DNA of 64,000 bases from Bacteriovoracaceae bacterium UBA6153 (GCA_002428265.1 DIUR01000001.1:260766-324765), one strand, 5' to 3'. Numbered from the stretch's first letter, positions 8,951 through 17,462 are shown. The notes: generated from the sequence alone by a model not told the origin. Made by a program: numbers and translations.

Positions 8951-9733
8951 TTATTTTTTAAATGGGCCAAAAAAAGTTTTGCGACTTTTTTCCAACCACT
9001 CAGGTTTACTGCTTGAATAAAATAAAAATGTATCAATAGAACTTTGTCCCGGGTCCTCTCCATGAAGCGAGAGCTCTCTCACCCTCTGAGCAATATAGGG
9101 ACAAGGGCTCAGTGTTTTAAGCGATAAAATTTTTTCAATTTTTTCTTTTACTAATGGATAGTGAGTGCATCCCAAAATAGCATGAGTATAATTTTTTCCC
9201 ATGAGTGGAGTTAACTCTTCTACTAACTCTTGATCAAAAGTTTTTTCAATAGAGGGATCTTTGTAAAACTGCTCAATCATTCGCGCTAAATTCTTTAGCG
9301 AGTAGCTATCAATAAAGCCGTTAGGATCCAACCTCTCTTTTAATCTTTTGAAGCGCTCTGACTTTCCAGTTGACTCAGTCGTGAGCACCGCCATTTTTGA
9401 AGGGGTCGTTTCTTTGTAATAGGCATTTAAATAAGGCTCAACCCCAACAAAAGTCATTTGTGGGTAGTGAGATCTAAGTGCGTCGATACTAGAGGCCGTT
9501 GCTGTATTGCATGCCACTACAATCATCTGCGCGCCTTTAGAAATAAGCTCATCTGTGATCTTAAAGCTTCTATCGGTAATGTATTCATCGGATTTTGGGC
9601 CATAGGGAGCGTGAGCATCGTCACTGTAGTAGAAAAAACGGGCCTCAGGATAAGCCTTAATGAGTTCGCTCAGAACGGAAAATCCTCCGATCCCAGAGTC
9701 AAAAACGCCAATGTTAGTGACTTTTGCGTTCAT
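8951..9733 (-). CDS. murI: Glutamate racemase
   Basis: A 260-residue racemase supplying D-glutamate for peptidoglycan. Both catalytic cysteines are present in V-V-A-C-N-T-A and L-G-C-T-H-Y-P-L, with F-D-S-G-I-G-G-F at the N-terminus and the A-P-Y-G loop. The ATG at 9733 puts the conserved N-I-G-V-F-D-S start at residue 6; in-frame starts at 9754 and 9775 are possible but lack a better Shine-Dalgarno sequence. It is the first gene of a murI-eno unit and divergent from the gene at 9816. Confidence 0.95.
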   Translation of the reverse strand: MNAKVTNIGVFDSGIGGFSVLSELIKAYPEARFFYYSDDAHAPYGPKSDEYITDRSFKITDELISKGAQMIVVACNTATASSIDALRSHYPQMTFVGVEPYLNAYYKETTPSKMAVLTTESTGKSERFKRLKERLDPNGFIDSYSLKNLARMIEQFYKDPSIEKTFDQELVEELTPLMGKNYTHAILGCTHYPLVKEKIEKILSLKTLSPCPYIAQRVRELSLHGEDPGQSSIDTFLFYSSSKPEWLEKSRKTFFGPFKK

Positions 9734-9815
9734 TTTTTTATCCACATTTTCCATATCGTGGACTATCTTAAACAAAGAATCGATTATTGTTAAGCCAAAG
9801 CTGAAGGATTTAAGA

Positions 9816-10559
9816 TTGTTTTTTAACTTATTTAAAAAAAACTCATTCGCTCAATTAGAATCCTTCTATCTAGAAGAAGGCCATGCTCACGCGCTGGAGC
9901 AGACCCGCTGGATGGCACTGGCCATCAATCAAAGATCCCTCGCTGGAAGTGTGCTGACAAAAGAGCTGGTTCTTACTCCTAAAGAGGGTGCTTCAGGAAT
10001 TTCTCTGCAGTTAGCGGAAGTAAAATCTGGGCTGGTTCACCATGTCTATCACGGGAAAAAAAGCATCTATAGCTCAGAGATGAGAGATGAAGCTGAAATT
10101 AAAAATACCAGAGTTCTCTTCAATAACTTGCTCGATGCTCTCATTCAAAAAGAAATAAAGCATTTTGCAGAGGCCATGAATAAAAGTGAATTTAACTCTC
10201 TTCAAAAAGAGGCCGAAGAAAAAGCACTTGAATGGATCAGAGTTAGTTTTGAAATTTTAACTAAGGCCATTATTGAAAGTTTAACTAATCCTGATTACTT
10301 GTTTCAAACTAAGCTGTTCATGGGAGTAAACCCTACAACTTCTAAACATGAAATCAGACTTATTACTTTTAATCTTGATATGACTTTAATTCTTTTAGAT
10401 GATCATAATCTTCGCGTATTGATTTACAATGTAAAACCAAGTGAAGAGATTAAAAATTTAAAACCTGCCCTTTCGGGCGACTACTCTCTTAGAAAAAGAG
10501 AAATGTTTGATCACTTCATCAAGCTTTTATCTACACTTTCAAAAGGCATGCACGCCTAA
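9816..10559 (+). CDS. Hypothetical cytoplasmic protein
   Basis: About 247 residues without signal peptide; mixed alpha/beta composition with a helical middle rich in Lys and Glu. I do not recognise a family. The open frame extends upstream through murI, but a TTG at 9816 has AAGGA seven bases upstream and leaves a short divergent promoter gap to murI, so this start is preferred. It converges on nth with only two bases between them. Confidence 0.55.
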   Translation: MFFNLFKKNSFAQLESFYLEEGHAHALEQTRWMALAINQRSLAGSVLTKELVLTPKEGASGISLQLAEVKSGLVHHVYHGKKSIYSSEMRDEAEIKNTRVLFNNLLDALIQKEIKHFAEAMNKSEFNSLQKEAEEKALEWIRVSFEILTKAIIESLTNPDYLFQTKLFMGVNPTTSKHEIRLITFNLDMTLILLDDHNLRVLIYNVKPSEEIKNLKPALSGDYSLRKREMFDHFIKLLSTLSKGMHA

Positions 10560-10561
10560 AA

Positions 10562-11215
10562 TTATTTTTTTGTTTTAACCGGCGACTTTCTCAAAAAGTT
10601 CAAGCTTGAACAAATATCGCATTGAAGCCCATCACAACCTCTGGCCGTGCAGTGCTCTCTGCCGTAAAAAATAATTTGTAAATGAAGTTTATTCCATTTA
10701 TCTCTTGGAAAAACTTTTTTTAAATCCTCTTCAGTTTGCTCGACATTTTTTCCGGCCGTCAGTCCCCATCTTTGAGCAAGACGGTGGATATGTGTATCGA
10801 CGGGAAAAGCAGGCACTCCAAAACTTTGTGCCATAACGACTGAAGCTGTCTTGTGTCCGACACCCGGCAACTCTTCAAGTGCTTCAAAGCTTTGCGGAAC
10901 CTCGCCTTTATATTTATCTAATAAAATTTGTGACAACTCTGAGATCGCTTTTGATTTTCTTGGAGCAAGACCACAAGGTCTGATGATATCTTCGATTTCA
11001 CTCACAGGAACCGTCACCATCTTTTTCGGAGTCGACGCGCGCTTAAATAATTTTGGTGTGATCTGATTGACTCTCACATCCGTACACTGGGCCGATAATA
11101 AAACGGCAATGAGCAATGTATAGGGATCAGTATGATCCAGAGGAATGGGAGTTTCTGGATAAAGTTCTTCAAGTCTGTTTAAAATATAGTCCGCTTTTTC
11201 TTGTTTTAAATTCAT
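10562..11215 (-). CDS. nth: Endonuclease III (DNA glycosylase/AP lyase) with unusual cysteine spacing
   Basis: 217 residues, standard length. The helix-hairpin-helix L-P-G-V-G-H-K-T-A carries the catalytic Lys and V-D-T-H-I-H-R the catalytic Asp. It removes oxidised pyrimidines in base excision repair. The four cysteines near the C-terminus (189, 194, 199, 202) are spaced C-x4-C-x4-C-x2-C, unlike the classical C-x6-C-x2-C-x5-C that holds the [4Fe-4S] cluster. The gene starts 4 bp downstream of the SelO-like lipoprotein gene's stop, so they may share a transcript. Confidence 0.93.
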   Translation of the reverse strand: MNLKQEKADYILNRLEELYPETPIPLDHTDPYTLLIAVLLSAQCTDVRVNQITPKLFKRASTPKKMVTVPVSEIEDIIRPCGLAPRKSKAISELSQILLDKYKGEVPQSFEALEELPGVGHKTASVVMAQSFGVPAFPVDTHIHRLAQRWGLTAGKNVEQTEEDLKKVFPRDKWNKLHLQIIFYGREHCTARGCDGLQCDICSSLNFLRKSPVKTKK

Positions 11216-11219
11216 CCGC

Positions 11220-12413
11220 TCAGTGTAACAAATTATTGATGAGTTCTAAACAGTTTTGCGGTGACGCGCCCACAACTGTGTGACTTAATTTTTCATAAAC
11301 CGGATTGAGCAAATTTCGCACGTGTTGATTAGCATCATTTCTATTAGCTCGCCCTTCTCTGAAGGCACGGGCCAGATCGTGTGACCACAACCAAACGTTA
11401 TCAAGCTTTGGGTCTTCTTTCCCACTAACAGTACTTCCCCATATCTCCAAAGGAATGCGTATCGATTCGTCTGGCTGAATTGCGTTTGCTAGTTTTGCAT
11501 CGATTAAAATTTTATTTCCATAAAAATGTTTTGCTCTTTTTTCAAAATGATCGACAGTAAGAAAGCCTCCAAAATCAAGCACAGCCCCTTTTTTTGTTCC
11601 CTGAACATTGATTCTTTCAATCGAATCACTTCTGTAAGCACCTGCTGATGTGAGTCCGTATCGTCTGAGAATATTTTCAATCTTAAGTGAGTTTTCTTCT
11701 GAAAATAAACTCGACTTACTCACGTATCTCTCGTGCGCTTGTCTTAAGACAATTCCTGCGGGGGAAGTCGATTTATCCGTGTGACGTAAATCAAAACCTG
11801 CATCAATAACTGCGTAAGTCCCGACTGTTTTAATGCCACTTTTACTGTGATCAAAAACTTTATTCACCATCTTCTCGTACACGAACTCGCGGATACATTC
11901 TCCAAGTGTCGCCAGGCCGTCACCATGATCGCGAAGCGCAGGATTTACAGCTCCCACTCCTTTTGCATCAATCAAACCAATCTCTTCTGTAGCAAGAGGA
12001 GCATAGGGTTTACTTACGGGAATAACGAGCGCTCGGCCATATTCAGGGGGTCTGTAAGCAGATTTCGTCGCCCATGAATTAATTTTTGTATTAACAATTT
12101 CCTGCGAGGCCTGAGTCTTTGACATAACGGCAGTATTTTTAATTAACCAATCATCTATTTCTTCACTGGAAAGATTTCGAAGCTCTGGAAAATCTAATCG
12201 AAGGAGCGGATAATCGGCCATGACGATTCTTGCATCTTGAAGCATCACCACTTCTTCTGCTTTAGAAGCAACATGAACGTCACTAATTTTTTTTAATGCT
12301 GGATTGACGGCATAATTTACAACATCGGCCGGCGTCCTATCAGGAAAACTTTGAGTCCCGGCACAACCGTAAGAAAATAGTAAAACCAGGATTAAAATAT
12401 ATTTAGTTTTCAT
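11220..12413 (-). CDS. Lipoprotein with SelO-like (protein adenylyltransferase) fold
   Basis: 397 residues with a lipoprotein-type signal peptide ending at Cys17. The body carries a motif series matching SelO/YdiU pseudokinases, which transfer AMP to Ser/Thr/Tyr: D-A-K-G-V-G-A (Lys151, compare L-K-G-A-G), G-D-G-L-A-T-L-G-E-C-I-R-E-F (164-177, compare the D-G-R-A-V-L-R-S-S-I-R-E-F region), P-A-G-I-V-L-R, and V-L-D-F-G-G-F (Asp280, compare D-Y-G-P-F). Overall identity looks low and the exact position of the metal-binding Asn is unclear. SelO is normally cytoplasmic or mitochondrial, so an envelope-anchored version is unusual. It is divergent from the secreted protein-glutaminase gene. The homology is my inference from motif order. 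Confidence 0.55.
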   Translation of the reverse strand: MKTKYILILVLLFSYGCAGTQSFPDRTPADVVNYAVNPALKKISDVHVASKAEEVVMLQDARIVMADYPLLRLDFPELRNLSSEEIDDWLIKNTAVMSKTQASQEIVNTKINSWATKSAYRPPEYGRALVIPVSKPYAPLATEEIGLIDAKGVGAVNPALRDHGDGLATLGECIREFVYEKMVNKVFDHSKSGIKTVGTYAVIDAGFDLRHTDKSTSPAGIVLRQAHERYVSKSSLFSEENSLKIENILRRYGLTSAGAYRSDSIERINVQGTKKGAVLDFGGFLTVDHFEKRAKHFYGNKILIDAKLANAIQPDESIRIPLEIWGSTVSGKEDPKLDNVWLWSHDLARAFREGRANRNDANQHVRNLLNPVYEKLSHTVVGASPQNCLELINNLLH

Positions 12414-12531
12414 TGAGAACTTTTCGGCAAATGCACTATAAAATCAAGTGACCGATTAATAACGTCGGACAAAAAGGGAAATACTTACATCTATCCTCCA
12501 AAAATCTCGTAAATGGGATAAAATAGTCAGA

Positions 12532-13251
12532 ATGATCAAGGCAGTTCTCACAGGTCTTTTTTTCACTAGTCTTACTATTCAGGCATTGCCTGCCAGCGAT
12601 CTGTTGTCCTCGCAGATAAAAACCTTCAATCAAATCGTAAAAAATACCGGCATTCCTGCGACTGGATCCTTTTGTGTAGAAAATATCGGTGACACTTCTA
12701 AAACAGCAAGGGCCTATTCTGCTGAAAATAAAAAAAGTATTGAGCTCACTGTTCTCTCAAGTGATGAAGCGATGGAAATATTCCAGGCACTCAAAGATGA
12801 TGAAGAAAACTCTTTCGACTCTCCTCTCGACGCCTGTTTTGCCCGCGCTCATCGCATGGCCCAGGTAATGGATGAAAGAGATATTATATCTGGCAAGGCA
12901 TTTGTTGAAGGAGAATTATTTGTCGATACAAAGTTCGGTGAACTGGGCTGGAGCTATCACGCTGCCAGTTTAGTTATGGTAAAACATAAAGGAGTTCTCA
13001 CTCCCACTATTATGGACCCGACATTATTTGATAGACCTGTAAGTTACGAAGAATGGAAAAAGCTCTTAATACAAAAACCAAAATCAAAACTTAAAAGTGA
13101 ATATTTTACGAAGAGGTTTAATTACGACATTCGTGAAAAAAATGCTGACACCGTTCAGTACGACGAAGAACAACTTGAAGATATGAAAATCAAAATAAAA
13201 GAAAATGCCCGTATGGGTTATATGATTGAGCTCATGGAGAAGAAGAAATGA
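12532..13251 (+). CDS. Secreted protein-glutamine glutaminase (deamidase) family protein
   Basis: 239 residues with an N-terminal signal peptide (cleavage near residue 18-20). The core matches protein-glutaminases of the Chryseobacterium type: D-A-C-F-A-R-A-H-R-M (Cys102), W-S-Y-H-A-A (His143) and I-M-D-P-T-L-F (Asp162), a Cys-His-Asp triad, then P-V-S-Y-E-E-W. These enzymes convert side-chain Gln to Glu in proteins. Residues about 20-95 may be a propeptide. The next gene overlaps its stop by 4 bp (ATGA), so an operon is likely. All three catalytic residues are present. Confidence 0.75.
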   Translation: MIKAVLTGLFFTSLTIQALPASDLLSSQIKTFNQIVKNTGIPATGSFCVENIGDTSKTARAYSAENKKSIELTVLSSDEAMEIFQALKDDEENSFDSPLDACFARAHRMAQVMDERDIISGKAFVEGELFVDTKFGELGWSYHAASLVMVKHKGVLTPTIMDPTLFDRPVSYEEWKKLLIQKPKSKLKSEYFTKRFNYDIREKNADTVQYDEEQLEDMKIKIKENARMGYMIELMEKKK

Positions 13252-13544
13252 AAGCTTTAATGGTGGCCATGGCCTCTCTGTTATTTGCCTCTAGCGCTTT
13301 TGAAGAAAAAGGCCAGATGACGAACCTTACAGACAGTTTTGCAGACTCAGTAAAATCTCTTTTTGAAGACCGCGGAAGCCTCATCGTCAACTTTCAGCGC
13401 CAGAACTCTTCCTACAGAGTCGGTCCGGAACACCCGCAATATGCAGATATTAAAGCAATGTTGGAAAAGGCCCAAAAAGTTAATCAGAAAGTAAAAGTTG
13501 TTGCTATAATACCTTCTATGACGATCCAAAAGATCGACGTTTAA
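13248..13544 (+). CDS. Small exported hypothetical protein
   Basis: 98 residues; the first 16-18 form a signal peptide and the remainder is a small soluble domain with no recognised family. Its start overlaps the protein-glutaminase stop codon by 4 bp, so translation is probably coupled. A role as partner or inhibitor of the glutaminase is possible from context only. Confidence 0.6.
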   Translation: MKALMVAMASLLFASSAFEEKGQMTNLTDSFADSVKSLFEDRGSLIVNFQRQNSSYRVGPEHPQYADIKAMLEKAQKVNQKVKVVAIIPSMTIQKIDV

Positions 13545-13567
13545 AAGATAGCTATTAGGAGAAGCTT

Positions 13568-13816
13568 GTGAAACTAGATGTAGTTCAAGATGCTAAAGAC
13601 CACACTTACACTCTAACCGTCAAAATTGACCAGTTCAAAACACTGCGTGACTACGAAGTGCTACACAACTTAATCAATGCCATCTCGCTTGATTTCGATC
13701 TCGATCCGGAAATTTCAGTAGAAGATTTAAAAAATATTGTTGTTGAAGCAAAAAAAGAAGAATCAACTGAGATCAGCTGTGAGATCGGACCGGAAGGAAT
13801 AGACGTCGAATTTTAA
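13568..13816 (+). CDS. Small acidic hypothetical protein
   Basis: 82 residues, acidic, no signal peptide, unrecognised family. It starts at GTG 13568, with TAGGAG about seven bases upstream, and follows the small exported protein by 23 bp, making it the third gene of the glutaminase unit. Its 3' end overlaps the convergent ATPase gene by 4 bp. Confidence 0.6.
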   Translation: MKLDVVQDAKDHTYTLTVKIDQFKTLRDYEVLHNLINAISLDFDLDPEISVEDLKNIVVEAKKEESTEISCEIGPEGIDVEF

Positions 13817-14958
13817 GCGGCCTCTCCCTTATCACCTTTTAATTTTTGATTATACCATTCAGGTGCAAGGAAATTACTCTTTGGAAAAGGTAGCTTGTTG
13901 ACAATAATGTCTTCAAAGAAAGTCGGTACGTAATTACACGAAACCATCTCCCCCAGATATTTACCAGTCTCAGGATCTTTTCCTGTTTGAACCCATTTAA
14001 AAATATCGCGTGAAATATAGTTTCCGTTTTTATCAATGCCAATAATTTCTGAAATGTGAGAAGTTCTTCTTCCCCCGTCATGGTAACGAGAGCATTGGAC
14101 GATGATCTGCATTGCTGAACCAACCATTTTTCTAATGGCGTCTGCCGGGATCTTTGTGTCTCCCATTAAACATAGTGTTTCAAGTCTTGTGCAGGCATCT
14201 ACAGGGTTATTAGCGTGAACCGTACCCATTGAGCCGTCGTGACCAGTGTTCATTACCTGAATCAAATCCAGGGCCTCTTCACCACGAACCTCTCCAACGA
14301 TAATCCTGTCAGGACGAAGTCTCATCGCAGAGACAACCAGATCGCGAATCGTGATCTCAGTGACACCTCTTTCGGCATCTGCTTTTCTCGTTTCAAAGTT
14401 AACAACGTGCTCGGCCTTAACTTGTAGTTCTGCCGCATCTTCAATAATAATTAGTCTTTGAGTTTTTGGAATTCTCGAACCCAAAACGTTTAACATTGTC
14501 GTCTTTCCTGAACCAGTACCACCAGAAACAATAATATTTTTTCCCAGGAAGATACAGATATCAAGAAATCTTGCAGCCTCTTTTGAAAGAGAACCAAAAG
14601 TAATTAAATCATTTAGTGTTAATTTTTCTTTTGAAAATTTTCTGATCGCTACCGTCGTTCCGTTTTTTGCCATCGGAGGTAAAACAACGTGAATACGTGA
14701 TCCATCTGGAAGACGAGCGTCTAGTCTTGGATTATCTTTATCAATTCTGCGACCTACTGACTGAGCAATGGCCCTCATCGCAGAGACGAGCGCTTCTTCA
14801 TTGTGAAATTGGGCATCTGTTTTATAGACGAGACCTTTTTTTTCTACAAAAATTTCTTTTGGACCGTTGATCATGATTTCTGATACGCCAGCATCATCAA
14901 GAAGATCCTTGATGGGATAAAGAAACTGGTCAATGGCGTCTTTAAATACTGATGACAT
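13813..14958 (-). CDS. CpaF/TadA-type secretion ATPase
   Basis: 381 residues of a PilT/VirB11-family hexameric ATPase, closest in pattern to CpaF: the L-L-D-D-A-G-V-S-E-I-M-I-N-G N-terminal domain, D-A-R-L-P-D-G-S-R, Walker A S-G-G-T-G-S-G-K-T-T, Asp box I-I-I-E-D-A-A-E-L, Walker B R-P-D-R-I-I-V-G-E-V-R-G and the His box G-S-M-G-T-V-H-A-N. It would power a Tad/Flp pilus or type II-like assembly, but no other tad gene is in the window. Start at 14958 comes just after the stop of the upstream cupredoxin-like gene; a longer frame to 15000 would overlap it. Confidence 0.88.
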   Translation of the reverse strand: MSSVFKDAIDQFLYPIKDLLDDAGVSEIMINGPKEIFVEKKGLVYKTDAQFHNEEALVSAMRAIAQSVGRRIDKDNPRLDARLPDGSRIHVVLPPMAKNGTTVAIRKFSKEKLTLNDLITFGSLSKEAARFLDICIFLGKNIIVSGGTGSGKTTMLNVLGSRIPKTQRLIIIEDAAELQVKAEHVVNFETRKADAERGVTEITIRDLVVSAMRLRPDRIIVGEVRGEEALDLIQVMNTGHDGSMGTVHANNPVDACTRLETLCLMGDTKIPADAIRKMVGSAMQIIVQCSRYHDGGRRTSHISEIIGIDKNGNYISRDIFKWVQTGKDPETGKYLGEMVSCNYVPTFFEDIIVNKLPFPKSNFLAPEWYNQKLKGDKGEAA

Positions 14959-14962
14959 ATTT

Positions 14963-15565
14963 TTATTCTTCTTCCTCTGTTCCTGCCACATCTCTTCCAA
15001 AACTAATGGTTTCTCGAGATGGTGGTGCTTCAGGAGCTTTTCTCATTTCAATTCTATCTCGGTCTAGGTCAATGTAGTCTTCTTTAATCTCTTCACGTCT
15101 GATTTGCACCCACTCGCTTGGAGTCTCTTTTGGCTTCCAGACTTTCACTAAATCAGAGGCAAGTCCTCTTCTTTGAGACTCTTCTCTATCGGATGCTTTC
15201 TCTAAAACCATGACCCTGCCAGTGAAGGTATTATTAGGGCAGTTAAACTGGAAAACTCCCACTTTATCAAAAAATACTTCTGTCTCGGCAATCTTATCTT
15301 TGGTCGGGCTGGAAAAAACATTCTTATCAGGAATGTTAAAACAGGCAGATTCAACACCCGCACTCGTTACAAAAAATCTCACTTTCTCACCCTTATAGAC
15401 AATGATTCTATTAGGATAATAACCTTCTTTCCCAACGATAATGGCCTGCTCGCGATAAGGCACATCAAACGTATTGCCTTTATAATAAGTCTCTTGAATG
15501 GCGTATGCTTTTTGATAAAAAAGCGCCATGACGGTGATGAGTGTGATGTATGATAATTTTTTAAT
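14963..15565 (-). CDS. Exported cupredoxin-like protein with proposed ATT start
   Basis: 200 residues. Residues about 35-125 look like a cupredoxin beta-barrel (Y-Y-P-N-R-I-I-V-Y-K-G-E-K-V-R-F-F-V followed by F-Q-F-N-C-P-N and G-R-V-M-V-L), with a charged C-terminal tail. An ATG at 15529 gives a truncated, uncharged N-terminus and has no Shine-Dalgarno. Reading back in frame, ATT at 15565 begins M-K-K-L-S-Y-I-T-L, a complete signal peptide ending in A-Y-A, and AAAGAGG lies five bases upstream. I therefore propose ATT as start. It is probably co-transcribed with the CpaF ATPase gene, 4 bp downstream. Metal binding is uncertain because the full His/Cys/Met ligand set is not evident. Confidence 0.6.
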   Translation of the reverse strand: MKKLSYITLITVMALFYQKAYAIQETYYKGNTFDVPYREQAIIVGKEGYYPNRIIVYKGEKVRFFVTSAGVESACFNIPDKNVFSSPTKDKIAETEVFFDKVGVFQFNCPNNTFTGRVMVLEKASDREESQRRGLASDLVKVWKPKETPSEWVQIRREEIKEDYIDLDRDRIEMRKAPEAPPSRETISFGRDVAGTEEEE

Positions 15566-15570
15566 AACTA

Positions 15571-15598
15571 CCTCTTTAGAGAATGCAACCCATTCTCT
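15571..15598 (-). promoter_or_regulatory. Leader hairpin abutting the ribosome binding site of the cupredoxin-like gene
   Basis: A perfect 8 bp stem with 5-base loop (AGAGAATG/CATTCTCT, 15578-15598) sits directly before AAAGAGG and the proposed ATT start at 15565. It could control ribosome access or mRNA stability. Confidence 0.5.
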
Positions 15599-15653
15599 CT
15601 TCGGTAACCGACGAAATAACTTTAATCAGATTAGATTGTCTAAATTTTAGTCA

Positions 15654-17450
15654 TTAAGGAACAATAACTGCTGAGCCACCAGTCGGTGTCGCAATATAAT
15701 TCAGTGATCCAACGCCACTGACGGCCTTCCCTGTTGTGGTAATTCCTGAAAGAGAAGCTGTATTCACTCCACCATTTTTAATAGAATTAATAACATCATC
15801 CATTAAGTAATTCGGATTGTAGGCCATGATCATCGCCGTAAGACCCGCGACTTTAGGTGTGGCCATCGATGTACCACTGATAACATTGTAGGTTGAATTA
15901 TTAAGAGTAAGAGTTGTTAAACTCAAATCTAGGATAGCAGCACCATTACCTACAACCGAAGCATCTGATGTTAATTGAAAGGCCAGTGACATGTTTGAAC
16001 CTTTATAGGCAGTCAAATCATAAGTCATGTCTTCAATCGAAGATCCAGTCGAACCTGAAATTCCTTCAAGCTTAACTCCAGTGCCCGTTGGATTACTAGT
16101 TCCTGCTTGAGCAAAAATATTTAAATAATCTGCACCAGATTGTATATCTGCCACCAATCCAAAATTTAAAACTGCAGCGTCGACACCTGCTAGATTAAAA
16201 CTTCTCCACATTTGTGAATTTGAATTACTTGCGTATTTTGTAGTACTCCCAAAACTGTAATTATGAGGAACCGCTAAAATATTTAGTGCTGTTCCATCTG
16301 TTAAATTAAGAGTTGTGTAATCCCATCTAGATCCAGTATATGTTGCTAAATTCCATCCAGAGGTCATTGAGGTATTTAAATTGGCCACAGTTCCAGGCCA
16401 TGCACTCACAATATTTACACCAGGAGCACCGACATCAACACTTGTTGCTCCCCAATTTGAAAAAGATGCTTTTGCATACGTCTGAGTTAGTGCAGCAACA
16501 CAGATAATATTACTTTGAGTATAACTGCACGGGTATGCCGGAGAGGCGTCGTTATTATTAGTCTCATTTCCTGCTGCTATAACAAGAATAGCTCCGTTAT
16601 TTCGAGCATTGTCGATGGCCGCACTAAAAGCAGGATCAACATTTCCACCACCTAAACTGAGATTAATAACTTTTGCTCCATTAGCGACAGCATAATTTAA
16701 TCCACTAGTGATTTGAGCCGTTGTTCCCGATCCTGTCGTATCTAAAACTCTCACTCCCATAAGACTTGCGCGCCAGCAGACTCCTGTTCCACCTAGCCCA
16801 TTATTACCTACAGCTCCGATAGTTCCAGCAACGTGAGTTCCATGGCCATCTAAATCCATTGGATCAGAATCATTATCGACAAAATCATAACCGTGATTGG
16901 AAGATCCATCTGCCCACATATTAGCGGCCAGGTCCTGATGATTATAATTGATACCTGTATCTAAAACTGCGACAGTTACACTTCTACAATCAGTAATGGT
17001 GTTCCATGCATACTCCATTTTCATATCCAACCCAGAGGTACCTGGATTATTAGTGCTTGATGGAGAGTTCGGGCCACCTGCTGATACAATAGTCTGGCCA
17101 GTATTTCTCAGTCCCCATGTCTGTGCGAAGCGTGGATCATTTGGCAAGGCCGTAGCATGATAAATATAATTAGGCTGAGCGTATTCAACATTGGGATCAT
17201 TACTAAATTCAAGAATGGCATTTTCCATATCGTGATCTTTAGTAAGCTTAACTCTCAGAGGAGCATTTTTATAGATCTTCCCGATTGTTGTCACACCTTC
17301 TCTTTCAACTGCATTTTTTTGAGCGCTCGTACTCATGGTCGATTTATACTTTACAAGAATTTCACCGGGAACAAAATTTCCAGTCAACTTAGCAAATGCA
17401 CTTTGAGTGAAAATTGTTGTGGTTAAAAAAATTAAATATTTCATTTTCAT
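15654..17450 (-). CDS. Secreted subtilisin-like serine protease (S8) with inserted domain
   Basis: 598 residues: signal peptide (about 1-20, ending A-F-A), an inhibitor-I9-like propeptide (about 25-100), then the S8 catalytic domain with Asp164 (V-L-D-T-G-I-N), His203 (D-G-H-G-T-H-V), oxyanion Asn295 (A-A-G-N-E-T) and Ser528 (S-G-T-S-M-A-T-P). About 165 residues (about 353-521) are inserted between the G-A-P-G-V strand and the Ser loop; they read as a beta-sandwich with Ser/Thr/Gly-rich strands. AAGGA precedes the start. The next two genes on the strand, a repeat lipoprotein and a barrel protein, lie 12 and 8 bp away, upstream in transcription order. Confidence 0.92.
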   Translation of the reverse strand: MKMKYLIFLTTTIFTQSAFAKLTGNFVPGEILVKYKSTMSTSAQKNAVEREGVTTIGKIYKNAPLRVKLTKDHDMENAILEFSNDPNVEYAQPNYIYHATALPNDPRFAQTWGLRNTGQTIVSAGGPNSPSSTNNPGTSGLDMKMEYAWNTITDCRSVTVAVLDTGINYNHQDLAANMWADGSSNHGYDFVDNDSDPMDLDGHGTHVAGTIGAVGNNGLGGTGVCWRASLMGVRVLDTTGSGTTAQITSGLNYAVANGAKVINLSLGGGNVDPAFSAAIDNARNNGAILVIAAGNETNNNDASPAYPCSYTQSNIICVAALTQTYAKASFSNWGATSVDVGAPGVNIVSAWPGTVANLNTSMTSGWNLATYTGSRWDYTTLNLTDGTALNILAVPHNYSFGSTTKYASNSNSQMWRSFNLAGVDAAVLNFGLVADIQSGADYLNIFAQAGTSNPTGTGVKLEGISGSTGSSIEDMTYDLTAYKGSNMSLAFQLTSDASVVGNGAAILDLSLTTLTLNNSTYNVISGTSMATPKVAGLTAMIMAYNPNYLMDDVINSIKNGGVNTASLSGITTTGKAVSGVGSLNYIATPTGGSAVIVP

Positions 17451-17462
17451 GAGTTCTTTTCC

